DNA of 64,000 nucleotides, taken from positions 62,001-126,000 of IMG/VR virus record IMGVR_UViG_3300034107_000314. One strand, 5' to 3'. Source of the DNA: a virus. Below are positions 56,203 to 62,622 of the stretch, one piece after another. Below the pieces are notes generated by a model. The model made no database searches, was not told where the DNA came from, and saw nothing but the letters and a program-made list of their open reading frames with translations. The stretch's first letter is position 1; the number at the start of each line of letters is the position of its first letter. The position numbers and the translations under genes are program-made.

Positions 56203-56308
56203 AGGTCACTCCTTTGTTAGTTTCCCTATATATATTATCGACATTTTGCGGCTCCCTATCCAGCTTATTCTCCCAAAATTCAGCAGAAAATTCAAGAACA
56301 TCTCTCAT
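56015..56308 (-). CDS. Protein of unknown function enclosing the lipoprotein frame
   Basis: A 97-residue frame with a GGGAG start signal. The first half looks natural (LEFSAEFWENKLDREP); the last third is low-complexity Ser/Lys/Arg, as expected if the DNA is shaped by the other frame. One or both may be real. Confidence 0.4.
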   Translation of the reverse strand: MRDVLEFSAEFWENKLDREPQNVDNIYRETNKGVTYAIDDYCGFDPVMQWMQTLPEAGSPISCSGSSQSGKRRGKGRRTKAAQSDKHLSLANSKSYD

Positions 56309-56330
56309 CGGCTACACTCCCTATAAAAAA

Positions 56331-56525
56331 TTAAACTTCTTCAGGCCAGTTAAACCACAGTTGAGGTTGATTCTTATCTATAAGATAGTCTTCATCATCA
56401 TTATCTAGCATGAGTGCATCATGATCTAGTATATATGTTGAATCGTTTTCTACATCGTACAATTGAATGTCAGTGTCCAAGAAACGCTCATCAATCTGAG
56501 CTTCTTTAAGTTCACGCCATGTCAT
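56331..56525 (-). CDS. Small acidic protein
   Basis: A 64-residue, Asp-rich protein (ALMLDNDDEDYLID) that could bind metal or mimic nucleic acid. It overlaps the upstream gene by 14 bases. Confidence 0.5.
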   Translation of the reverse strand: MTWRELKEAQIDERFLDTDIQLYDVENDSTYILDHDALMLDNDDEDYLIDKNQPQLWFNWPEEV

Positions 56526-56796
56526 GGTCGATATCCCTTTTATCAGTGGTTCGTTCCCACCGTTGTTTATGTTCTACTACATCATGCAAATATTTCTTGC
56601 CATCGCTGTTGAATGTCCATACATCCATCACTTCTTCCTGTTCAGGGATGATAAGATCGTCATCACCACTTGGGTCGTACCCCTTAAGAGCTTCGCGAGT
56701 TGCCCCCCGAAGTTTCTTGTTACATTGTTTCTTGCTACTCTTATCAGAGTCACCAGCGATTTTGAAGATTGGCGTTTTGCGATATGACTTACCCAC
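56512..56796 (-). CDS. Protein of unknown function (GTG start)
   Basis: A 94-residue protein with a basic first half and an acidic centre (GDDDLIIPEQEEVMDVW). The GTG at 56796 has GGAG 6 bases upstream; a GTG at 56808 is also in frame. Confidence 0.5.
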   Translation of the reverse strand: MGKSYRKTPIFKIAGDSDKSSKKQCNKKLRGATREALKGYDPSGDDDLIIPEQEEVMDVWTFNSDGKKYLHDVVEHKQRWERTTDKRDIDHDMA

Positions 56797-56797
56797 T

Positions 56798-56866
56798 TTA
56801 TTCTCCACTTTCAGGACATGAGATGCTTAGCATAATTCCACACATGAATAGCGTAAATACCATCAT
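56798..56866 (-). CDS. Possible membrane leader peptide, 22 residues
   Basis: A short hydrophobic frame whose stop lies next to the GTG start of the next gene and overlaps its GGAG, much like the 47265 micropeptide. Weak evidence. Confidence 0.25.
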   Translation of the reverse strand: MMVFTLFMCGIMLSISCPESGE

Positions 56867-56926
56867 AGATTATACCTTCATTAAAACCTCCAACAGAGCC
56901 GACAGATTGTTGTGTATCATGATACT

Positions 56927-56955
56927 ATTATACCATACGGATACAGGAATGTCAA
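56927..56955 (-). promoter_or_regulatory. Sigma70-type promoter
   Basis: TTGACA, 17 bases, TATAAT; drives the 56796 gene. Confidence 0.7.
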
Positions 56956-56956
56956 G

Positions 56957-57028
56957 AGCCGAGGGAGGGATTTGAACCCCCAACCTTTGCTTTACAAAAG
57001 CACTGCTCTACCGTTGAGCTACCCCGGC
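56957..57028 (-). tRNA. tRNA-Thr(TGT)
   Basis: 72 nt, acceptor GCCGGGG/CCTCGGC, loop TTTGTAA; the top pair of the anticodon stem is a G-A mismatch. Confidence 0.78.
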
Positions 57029-57031
57029 GAA

Positions 57032-57103
57032 TGGAACTACTGGGGGACGATCCCAGACTAACACATTAAAAGTGTGCGGTGCTGCCAGTTACACCATAGT
57101 TCC
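57032..57103 (-). tRNA. tRNA-Lys(TTT)
   Basis: 72 nt, perfect acceptor GGAACTA/TAGTTCC, stem GCACA/TGTGT, loop CTTTTAA. T loop ATCGTCC is unusual. Confidence 0.78.
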
Positions 57104-57158
57104 AAGCTAGGACCACATAATGGTCCCGTTTCATATCGCACACATGGTACGACAGAAG

Positions 57159-57230
57159 CTGGTCAGGTAGGACTTGAACCTACAACCGTTCCGTTAACAG
57201 CGGAATGCTCTACCATTGAGCTACTGACCA
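57159..57230 (-). tRNA. tRNA-Asn(GTT)
   Basis: 72 nt, acceptor TGGTCAG/CTGACCA, loop CTGTTAA, discriminator G. Confidence 0.85.
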
Positions 57231-57238
57231 AAGTACGT

Positions 57239-57360
57239 TTGAATGGGAGGAATCGAACCTCATCTCACCTCTTATTCCACCTAGATTATCTGACCACAGA
57301 ATGCAAAGATGGGAATTGAACCCATTCGATCTAGTCGGGACGCTTCCTGCGTTCATTCAA
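57239..57360 (-). ncRNA. tRNA-like structured RNA with two T-arm hairpins
   Basis: The 122-nt segment lies between tRNA-Asn and tRNA-Tyr. The ends pair (TTGAATG/CATTCAA). Inside are an ACGC-AGGAA-GCGT hairpin, a CTAGAT/ATCTAG stem around the T-arm ATGGGTTCAATTCCCAT, and a second T-arm GAGGTTCGATTCCTC next to the 3' strand. Normal D and anticodon arms are absent, so this is a pseudo-tRNA or a new RNA. Confidence 0.5.
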
Positions 57361-57364
57361 ACAT

Positions 57365-57445
57365 TGCGTGCTAGTGGAATCGAACCACTTAAGGCGTAGC
57401 CACCTGATTTACAGTCAGGTCCGTTATCCAACTCGGTCAACACGC
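57365..57445 (-). tRNA. tRNA-Tyr(GTA)
   Basis: 81 nt class II tRNA, acceptor GCGTGTT/AGCACGC, loop CTGTAAA. First gene of the array. Confidence 0.87.
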
Positions 57446-57456
57446 TTCGTATTACT

Positions 57457-57484
57457 ATTATACACCAGATTCCAATTTTGTCAA
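57457..57484 (-). promoter_or_regulatory. Promoter of the 57 kb tRNA array
   Basis: TTGACA, 16 bases, TATAAT, AGTAATACG start, 12 bases before tRNA-Tyr. Confidence 0.75.
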
Positions 57485-57829
57485 CCGATCTTTCAATTCT
57501 TTTATGATTTTCTCAAGTCCGGCGACTTGCCATTCGGCGATGTTCAGCCGTGACTCAATTGATGGTGGCTCTGGCTTATCAGCATAGTCGCAGAAGTTGA
57601 AAGTCTCAATTCGGCTATGCTCATAGTGAACAGGTTCGCCATGTACAGTCTGGATTCCATCGGGCGAGTAGAACTTCACTAAGATATGATTGTCTCCATC
57701 GTCCCAACCGTCAGCAGCTTCCAAGCATTCGATATAGTACCAATTCCTATAGTCGGGAAGCTGGGCTTTCATTCTAGCCAATTCAGTGGTACTGGGCCGG
57801 AATGTTGTGTGTTTCCAAGATACGCTCAT
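57458..57829 (-). CDS. Protein of unknown function with C-terminal coiled coil
   Basis: A 123-residue protein: aromatic N-terminal domain (WYYIECLEAADGWDDGDNHI) and a short coiled coil at the end (LEKIIKELKDRLTKLE). The tRNA promoter overlaps its stop. Confidence 0.55.
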   Translation of the reverse strand: MSVSWKHTTFRPSTTELARMKAQLPDYRNWYYIECLEAADGWDDGDNHILVKFYSPDGIQTVHGEPVHYEHSRIETFNFCDYADKPEPPSIESRLNIAEWQVAGLEKIIKELKDRLTKLESGV

Positions 57830-58041
57830 TCTGATATCCTTTTCAATAGGTCAATAGCGGTTTGAAACTCTGGACGATCTTTGTTGTTGCTTCCTAAATT
57901 CCTTAGTAGCCACAACACGTTGTCTTCTCTCAGTTCTATTCTACCACGGGGAACATCCATTGTCAAGAGTAATTCCATAAGAGCTACCCTAGTTTTTAAA
58001 AAGAAGATCTCATCGTTGAGTGTGTCTATGAAATACGACAT
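57826..58041 (-). CDS. Small helical protein
   Basis: A 71-residue protein (LNDEIFFLKTRVALMELLL). It contains the promoter of the following gene. Confidence 0.5.
   Translation of the reverse strand: MSYFIDTLNDEIFFLKTRVALMELLLTMDVPRGRIELREDNVLWLLRNLGSNNKDRPEFQTAIDLLKRISE
57938..57966 (-). promoter_or_regulatory. Sigma70-type promoter inside a gene
   Basis: TTGACA, 17 bases, TAGAAT; drives the 57829 gene. Confidence 0.6.
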
Positions 58042-58118
58042 CAGAATTGCCCCTTGAAAACCATCTTGATTAGTTGACCAACACAGTAACCAGCAACCAG
58101 AGCTATGACTTCTAACAT
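58041..58118 (-). CDS. Membrane micropeptide, 25 residues
   Basis: A single hydrophobic helix (LEVIALVAGYCVGQLIKMVF) with AAAGGAG before the ATG and a TGATG overlap with the next gene. Confidence 0.5.
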   Translation of the reverse strand: MLEVIALVAGYCVGQLIKMVFKGQF

Positions 58119-58162
58119 CTGCAACTCTCCTTTGAGAAGGGTGACTCGTTTCTTATATTACT

Positions 58163-58191
58163 ATTATACATTATCGACATCCTGTTGTCAA
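58163..58191 (-). promoter_or_regulatory. Sigma70-type promoter
   Basis: TTGACA, 17 bases, TATAAT; drives 58118 and 58041. Confidence 0.72.
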
Positions 58192-58213
58192 GTGTTTAGA
58201 CCAAATTATTTTA

Positions 58214-58267
58214 ATAAGTTAGCTGACTGTAGCTTAACGTGGCGAGCCTTAATATATAGGATAATCC
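58214..58267 (-). repeat. 53-bp repeat, copy 4
   Basis: Tandem with copy 5 and more diverged (CTACAGTCAGCTAACTTATT end). No gene start follows; a sigma70-type promoter does. Confidence 0.7.
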
Positions 58268-58320
58268 AAAGTTAGCTGACTGTAGCTTAACTTTGCGTAT
58301 CTGATTATATAGGATAATCC
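58268..58320 (-). repeat. 53-bp repeat, copy 5
   Basis: Directly abuts copy 4. The stretch to 58425 is C-rich, without genes, and resembles the C-rich flank of the DUF932 gene end. Confidence 0.7.
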
Positions 58321-58425
58321 ACCCCCACCCCCCAGACCACCCAGATTACCCAAACTACCCAAACCTCCTAATCGCTATAAACCCTATAACCCACCCATCT
58401 TAACATCGACGTAAGTATATATAGT

Positions 58426-58474
58426 ATAAGGACTTATGGCGTTTCCCCCTGCCGCCCTCGCCGTAAACCCTTAC
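58426..58474. repeat. GC-rich palindromic repeat, copy 2
   Basis: ATAAGGACTTATGGCG, G+C-rich centre, CTCGCCGTAAACCCTTAC, followed by a half copy AAAGGACTTATATCAATTG. Confidence 0.72.
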
Positions 58475-58507
58475 TGGCAAAGGACTTATATCAATTGTAT
58501 TTCAGTC

Positions 58508-58541
58508 AATAAAAAATGCAACCGCCGAAGCGATTGCATTT
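58508..58541 (-). terminator. Rho-independent terminator
   Basis: AAATGCAATCGC, TTCG, GCGGTTGCATTT then TTTATT; it starts 4 bases after the micropeptide stop. A near copy is at 60282. Confidence 0.88.
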
Positions 58542-58545
58542 AATA

Positions 58546-58605
58546 TTAATCACGTTGGCATAATGATATTGCAATGCCCATAAAGAACATCAATATTATT
58601 ATCAT
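58546..58605 (-). CDS. 19-residue membrane micropeptide A
   Basis: MIIILMFFMGIAISLCQRD. It starts in a one-base TGATG overlap with the 58605 gene and is followed at once by a terminator. A homologous 19-residue peptide is at 60326 in the same position, which argues that both are translated. Confidence 0.6.
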   Translation of the reverse strand: MIIILMFFMGIAISLCQRD

Positions 58606-59006
58606 CAGGCCACCAAGATACCCGCCTTCCGTTGTGTCATGATTTCAATTTGCTTAAGTCTATCACGAATCCCCATACGCTTTACACCATATACAGGCGA
58701 ATAGATATTAGGATTGGTTTTAGTTGACTTACGAACTCTAGCGGCTTGCAAGGTGTAGGGAGTAAGAAAGGGATGAGTCTTTTTCAAGACTGGGCTATTC
58801 TTATTTTCCAACATTGCGTAAATGCTATCGGCGAATTGTTTTAATGTCGAATCGGCACAGTGAGTGCGGAATTCGTTGCCATTTTTTTGAACCGATACCA
58901 CTTTGTTTCCAAGCAAGAGCAGATCAGATCGGCCAGCGGTGATGCCAGCGGTTGCGTTTGAAGTCTTGGCAATTTTACGATCTGAGTTCTGAATGCGAAT
59001 CGACAT
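58605..59006 (-). CDS. Basic protein of unknown function
   Basis: A 133-residue basic protein (RIQNSDRKIAKTSNA start, then HPFLTPYTLQAARVRKS and GIRDRLKQIE). It may bind nucleic acid. No family is recognised. Confidence 0.55.
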   Translation of the reverse strand: MSIRIQNSDRKIAKTSNATAGITAGRSDLLLLGNKVVSVQKNGNEFRTHCADSTLKQFADSIYAMLENKNSPVLKKTHPFLTPYTLQAARVRKSTKTNPNIYSPVYGVKRMGIRDRLKQIEIMTQRKAGILVA

Positions 59007-59039
59007 GAATATTTCACCTTAGATAGTGAACAATCGGAC

Positions 59040-59160
59040 ACCGCGAAGTTGCGGAACGCAATAGGTGGAATCGAACCACAATTTCAGGTTCAACTTTTTT
59101 CTTGATTGAGTCGTTTTTTTAGAACGCCTGTCAAGAGTTGAACATGAAAGAACCATCATC
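59040..59160 (-). other. Structured intergenic region with orphan T-arm
   Basis: A tRNA T-arm (GTGGTTCGATTCCAC at 59065-59079) followed by a TTGCG-TTC-CGCAA hairpin. Upstream is a long inverted repeat (GTTCAACT and AGTTGAAC, about 59090-59145). No gene is seen. It lies 3' of the tRNA-like minihelix. Confidence 0.45.
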
Positions 59161-59166
59161 GCGGAA

Positions 59167-59207
59167 GTCAAGTGTCGGAATCGAACCGACATTAAACCAT
59201 TCTTGAC
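59167..59207 (-). ncRNA. tRNA-like acceptor/T-arm minihelix
   Basis: 41 nt: GTCAAG, 11-base link AATGGTTTAAT, T-arm GTCGGTTCGATTCCGAC, A, CTTGAC. The D and anticodon arms are replaced by the link, leaving the minimal shape used by RNase P and tRNA-modifying enzymes. It begins 7 bases after the stop of the 59215 gene. Confidence 0.55.
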
Positions 59208-59214
59208 GTAGGGA

Positions 59215-59427
59215 TTATTCATCCCCGAAGAAATCTTCGCACCATTTTTCATAGCTAGAACGGGCGTTGAATTCTTGAACGATTGCTTCCAATTGGGCCA
59301 CGACTTCCATCGGGTCAAGAGCAAACGCCACTTCCATATCCAGCAAATCTTGCTCGGTTGGAATATAGTCGCCTTGAACATCTTCGCATTGCAATTGGGC
59401 GTCGAAATCGTCGAATTGATTTTGCAT
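59215..59427 (-). CDS. Small acidic protein
   Basis: A 70-residue, Asp/Glu-rich helical protein (DDFDAQLQCEDVQGDYI; VVAQLEAIVQEFNARS). It may mimic DNA. AAAGGAAA precedes the start. Confidence 0.55.
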   Translation of the reverse strand: MQNQFDDFDAQLQCEDVQGDYIPTEQDLLDMEVAFALDPMEVVAQLEAIVQEFNARSSYEKWCEDFFGDE

Positions 59428-59469
59428 CTGTCGTTTCCTTTGTTTGAGTCTCGTTTGCCTTACACCACT

Positions 59470-59497
59470 ATTGTATCACACCGCAAGCGATTGTCAA
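59470..59497 (-). promoter_or_regulatory. Sigma70-type promoter
   Basis: TTGACA, 16 bases, TACAAT, AGTGGTGTAAGG start; drives the 59427 gene. Confidence 0.72.
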
Positions 59498-59700
59498 GAG
59501 ATTTTTCCATCGGAATCTAGGGAATAAACCACCACGACTTCCAAGCCATTTTTAGCAATCCAATAGCCCGCACCAAGTTCTCGGCATTGACGGGCGTACA
59601 CTATTGCATCATCTGAATTCAGCATGATCGCACGTTGAACGATTATTTCGCTCGTTTCTACTATGGTTTCGACATCGGTTGGAATTGCGTATTCAGCCAT
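59494..59700 (-). CDS. Small protein of unknown function
   Basis: A 68-residue protein (VETSEIIVQRAIMLNSDDAIVYA, then YWIAKNGLEVVVVYSLD). Its stop overlaps the next promoter. Confidence 0.55.
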   Translation of the reverse strand: MAEYAIPTDVETIVETSEIIVQRAIMLNSDDAIVYARQCRELGAGYWIAKNGLEVVVVYSLDSDGKIS

Positions 59701-59745
59701 CTTGAAAGCCCTTGTCTGAGTGTTGTTTGCTTGCCTTACACTACT

Positions 59746-59773
59746 ATTATACCTGATTAACTCGCGTTGTCAA
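59746..59773 (-). promoter_or_regulatory. Sigma70-type promoter
   Basis: TTGACA, 16 bases, TATAAT, AGTAGTGTAAGG start; drives the 59700 gene. Confidence 0.75.
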
Positions 59774-59966
59774 GTATATTTTTTTGAATTTCTTCAAATA
59801 GTTTTTCAGCAGATTGAAGGGAATCAAAGAAGACCGTTTCCGTTTCTCCGTTGATGGCACGCTCAACAGAGAATCCAAAGCTAGAATTCTTTAGCTTGAA
59901 CATCATCACGGCGTTTTTACCACTGCGAAATTTCCGTAACCCTGTTTTTACAGTCATCAGATTCAT
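59757..59966 (-). CDS. Small basic protein
   Basis: A 69-residue protein (FRSGKNAVMMFKLKNSSFGFSV, then helix). GGAG precedes the ATG. Confidence 0.55.
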   Translation of the reverse strand: MNLMTVKTGLRKFRSGKNAVMMFKLKNSSFGFSVERAINGETETVFFDSLQSAEKLFEEIQKNILDNAS

Positions 59967-60159
59967 CGTACCGCTCTCCGCTGAGTGTTAGATTCTTTTC
60001 TTCTACTGCCATCATACCATATATATCGACCATTACAAGCCCCTACCACCACTATTTTTCAAAATATTTTTAGACGCTGCCCAGCCGGGGTCACTCTGAG
60101 TCAGTATATTATTGTAATGCAATTGCATTAATAATACAATTGATATAACTACTTGCTAC

Positions 60160-60208
60160 ATAAGGACTTATGGCGCGCCCCCTAGCCCGGCTCGCCGTAA
60201 ATCCTTAC
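60160..60208. repeat. GC-rich palindromic repeat, copy 3
   Basis: ATAAGGACTTATGGCG, CGCCCCCTAGCCCGGC, TCGCCGTAAATCCTTAC, then half copy GCAACGACTTAGGTCG. It lies in a gene-free stretch (59967-60281) rich in CAATTGCATT-like words. Confidence 0.75.
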
Positions 60209-60281
60209 ACCGCAACGACTTAGGTCGATTGCATTATAATATAATTAAATTAACATATGTAAATTAGTTGATGTGATAATT

Positions 60282-60319
60282 AAAAAGAGATGCAACCGGA
60301 TATTACCCCGATTGCATTT
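60282..60319 (-). terminator. Rho-independent terminator
   Basis: AAATGCAATCGGG, loop, CCGGTTGCATCT then CTTTTTAATT on the minus strand. The arms match the terminator at 58508. Confidence 0.85.
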
Positions 60320-60325
60320 AATTGT

Positions 60326-60385
60326 TTAATCAGATGATAATATTGCAATTGCAACGCCCACGAAAAAGCAGATTACAATTGTCAT
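60326..60385 (-). CDS. 19-residue membrane micropeptide B
   Basis: MTIVICFFVGVAIAILSSD. Same length as micropeptide A with M, I, FF, G, AI and D conserved. It lies 4 bases after the Gp88-like gene and just before a terminator. Confidence 0.6.
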   Translation of the reverse strand: MTIVICFFVGVAIAILSSD

Positions 60386-60389
60386 TTAA

Positions 60390-61187
60390 TTACCCCACCA
60401 AAGAAACGGATCTGGCCGTGACCCTTTCCTTTTTTTTGGCCTTTTTAACCTTGGGCTTGGCGGGTTGCGTACCGTGAATAATCAAGGCGAATGACTTATT
60501 ACGGTTGTCAGGGATAGCGGCGTGGGAATCGTCGTTATCGACTTCCAGATTAAAATCTTCGGCCTCATTTTCATTTTGCAATACAATTGCTTCCCGCAAT
60601 TTAAATTCATCAATCTTGGAATCGAGTCTACCACCACGACTTGCGGTCAAGACAAGGTTCGATATAGGATTGACAATTTTCATATCATCAATCCAATAAT
60701 TTAATGCTTTGGTATAAGCATAAAAGAGGATTGATGGATTATTCATAATCACTTGCAACCAAGCTCTGAAATATATGCGGTTGAAGAAATCACCCGCAAC
60801 GTGAATACGAACGATACCGGCGTTTTTTGGCAAGTTCGCTTGAATTAATCTTGCGATTGCATTTATTTTCTCAACTTCGCTCAAACGATTGTCGGATACA
60901 ATCGCACGAATCGCATCGAAATTGGCCTTGCGGAGATTGTAAACATTGGTGTAAACAACTTCCTGCGAAGCTGAAAAACAGCGAAATTCGGTATTTGGGC
61001 CATCCTGAATCCTACGCTTGCCATCGACCAAAATAGCCCGACTCATACACTTGTCAGCTTGTGGACATGCCCAGCCTGATAAGAGGTCGAAACTGTAAAT
61101 CTTACGGCCACCGTCAAGCCACTTGGCAAGAGCGGCGACTTTGTACAGTTTTTTGAGCTTTGTATTTGCGGCTGAAAACTTGACCAT
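60390..61187 (-). CDS. Gp88-like phage protein
   Basis: A 265-residue protein matching the mycobacteriophage-type Gp88 pattern: YSFDLLSGWACPQADKCMSRA, GPNTEFRCFSASQEVVYTNVYNLRK, and RIHVAGDFFNRIYFRAW. Three Cys in the first block suggest a metal site. The C-terminal tail is Lys-rich. Function is not established. Confidence 0.65.
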   Translation of the reverse strand: MVKFSAANTKLKKLYKVAALAKWLDGGRKIYSFDLLSGWACPQADKCMSRAILVDGKRRIQDGPNTEFRCFSASQEVVYTNVYNLRKANFDAIRAIVSDNRLSEVEKINAIARLIQANLPKNAGIVRIHVAGDFFNRIYFRAWLQVIMNNPSILFYAYTKALNYWIDDMKIVNPISNLVLTASRGGRLDSKIDEFKLREAIVLQNENEAEDFNLEVDNDDSHAAIPDNRNKSFALIIHGTQPAKPKVKKAKKKERVTARSVSLVG

Positions 61188-61236
61188 GATTCTATCCTGT
61201 CCTGTGATTGTGATACTGGCGTTACTTGACTAGTGA

Positions 61237-61265
61237 ATTATACCACACCGAATCGGGAATGTCAA
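61237..61265 (-). promoter_or_regulatory. Promoter of Gp88-like gene
   Basis: TTGACA, 17 bases, TATAAT. Confidence 0.72.
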
Positions 61266-61522
61266 GAGGGTCGAACCACTTGGTTATTGAATACAAACCG
61301 CAAGGCTTGCATCAAATCTGAGATGTATGTAGGTTCTGACGAACCGTCAAGATAGTCCACACAATAGCTAGAACTCTTAGTATCTTTGGTTAGCGACAAT
61401 CGGCCATTGAGTGAGAACATGGCATAGTCTGTAATGTTCAGGGCCGGCGACTCGACACCCTTAACACGAATGAACCACTGACTAGCGATTGATTTTTCAT
61501 TTTTGTTGAACTTGCGAACCAT
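61262..61522 (-). CDS. Small protein of unknown function
   Basis: An 86-residue basic protein starting MVRKFNKNEKSIASQWF, with ISDLMQALRFVFN near the end. The ATG at 61522 follows AAGGGG; a longer frame would include the promoter. Confidence 0.55.
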   Translation of the reverse strand: MVRKFNKNEKSIASQWFIRVKGVESPALNITDYAMFSLNGRLSLTKDTKSSSYCVDYLDGSSEPTYISDLMQALRFVFNNQVVRPS

Positions 61523-61564
61523 GCCGGAATCCCCTTGGAAAGTGTTACTTGCTTGACTTATTAG

Positions 61565-61593
61565 ATTATACCACGGATCGGCCACCGTGTCAA
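61565..61593 (-). promoter_or_regulatory. Sigma70-type promoter
   Basis: TTGACA, 17 bases, TATAAT; drives the 61522 gene. Confidence 0.72.
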
Positions 61594-61877
61594 GAAATCT
61601 TTTTAAGATAGTTCAAAAGACTTTGGAAAGTTTTGAAATACCTTACTTTAGGCTCTAGGCCCAAGCCCCGTTGATATTCCCAAGCGTCAAGTTTGAAGTT
61701 TCTAGCGTTTGTAATCGAGACCGATCCAAAGTTGGACTTGACAACGAAATTCCTACGAACTTCGAAGTTAGTGTTAAAGCCCATATTTTCTAGGCTGAAT
61801 AGTTGAAGCTGTGAAAAGCTCCACCCCGTTGACGTTGAAGCACTTCGGATAACTCGCTCAATGTCCAGATGATCCAT
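61590..61877 (-). CDS. Protein of unknown function
   Basis: A 95-residue protein starting MDHLDIERVIRSAST, beta-rich in the middle (NFEVRRNFVVKSNFGSVSI). AGGGAAAG precedes the ATG at 61877. Confidence 0.55.
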   Translation of the reverse strand: MDHLDIERVIRSASTSTGWSFSQLQLFSLENMGFNTNFEVRRNFVVKSNFGSVSITNARNFKLDAWEYQRGLGLEPKVRYFKTFQSLLNYLKKIS

Positions 61878-61916
61878 GTTTCTTTCCCTGCTAGTGTGAT
61901 CTTGCCTTACATATAT

Positions 61917-61945
61917 ATTATCGGCTATCGCGGCCCAAAGATCAA
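61917..61945 (-). promoter_or_regulatory. Weaker sigma70-type promoter
   Basis: TTGATC, 17 bases, GATAAT; drives the 61877 gene. It is back to back with a plus-strand promoter. Confidence 0.5.
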
Positions 61946-61991
61946 GCCCATTTGGCCTAGATAAGAAATTTCTTATTTTCAAGATTTGCTA

Positions 61992-62020
61992 TTGTGTTGG
62001 GCCGATCTTGTCGATATACT
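61992..62020 (+). promoter_or_regulatory. Plus-strand promoter
   Basis: TTGTGT, 17 bases, TATACT, upstream of the two plus-strand genes at 62064 and 62274. Confidence 0.5.
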
Positions 62021-62063
62021 ATATAGATCAAGTCAGTCACCACTATTCAGAAAGGTCAGAACT

Positions 62064-62246
62064 ATGCCGAAATACTATCGTCGATCATCTGGAATCGTTA
62101 CCCGTTATTGGGTAGTAGAAACATACTCTTTTCAAACGGCCAGTGATCGTGAAACCTTTTTTGCTTGGATCAAAGGTCAAGATGAGGGCAAAGTTGACGA
62201 TGTAGAAATGGATGGATGTTCTATTACAGTTCGCTGGAATCGCTGA
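62064..62246 (+). CDS. Small protein (plus strand)
   Basis: A 60-residue protein starting MPKYYRRSSGIVTRYWVVE, ending in VEMDGCSITVRWNR; a small beta-alpha-beta fold is likely. AAAGG lies 9 bases upstream. Confidence 0.6.
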   Translation: MPKYYRRSSGIVTRYWVVETYSFQTASDRETFFAWIKGQDEGKVDDVEMDGCSITVRWNR

Positions 62247-62273
62247 TTTTCACCACCACCATAAAGGATAGAT

Positions 62274-62588
62274 ATGTCCAATTTTACCAGAACCGATCTT
62301 GAAATTCTCGCGGCCTTTGATATTCCTACCAAATGGCTTCCCGCCAAATATCAAAACGGCCAGTCACACGTTAATGCAATTGCATTATTAAATCAGCACA
62401 AAAAAGCTGAGAAAGTTGCAATGAAAAAAGCTGCCAAAGCTCAGGCCAAAGCGGATCGGGCCATCCGATTATCCCATTACATATGTCAAGTGCAACGTGG
62501 GGAAGAAATACAATTCGACGTTAATGAAATGCAATTGTATAGCAATCAATTAAAATTCGTACAGGGCTTGTATACAAGGCTCAAATGA
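62274..62588 (+). CDS. Basic helical protein (plus strand)
   Basis: A 104-residue protein with an Ala/Lys-rich helix (EKVAMKKAAKAQAKADRAI, about 45-63). It may bind nucleic acid. Second gene of the plus-strand pair. Confidence 0.6.
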   Translation: MSNFTRTDLEILAAFDIPTKWLPAKYQNGQSHVNAIALLNQHKKAEKVAMKKAAKAQAKADRAIRLSHYICQVQRGEEIQFDVNEMQLYSNQLKFVQGLYTRLK

Positions 62589-62622
62589 GCCTATAATGCA
62601 AACGATATAAAGCCTTGCACCG

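Noticed and set aside
57033-57103. Suppressor tRNA reading UAA (anticodon TTA)
   Set aside because: Shifting the stem by two bases gives five good pairs (GCACA/TGTGT) and loop CTTTTAA, so it is tRNA-Lys(TTT).
59019-59381. Minus-strand 120-residue open frame
   Set aside because: It is an out-of-frame reading of the 59215-59427 gene and the tRNA-like block; its Trp/Lys/Arg-heavy composition is unnatural and it has no start signal.
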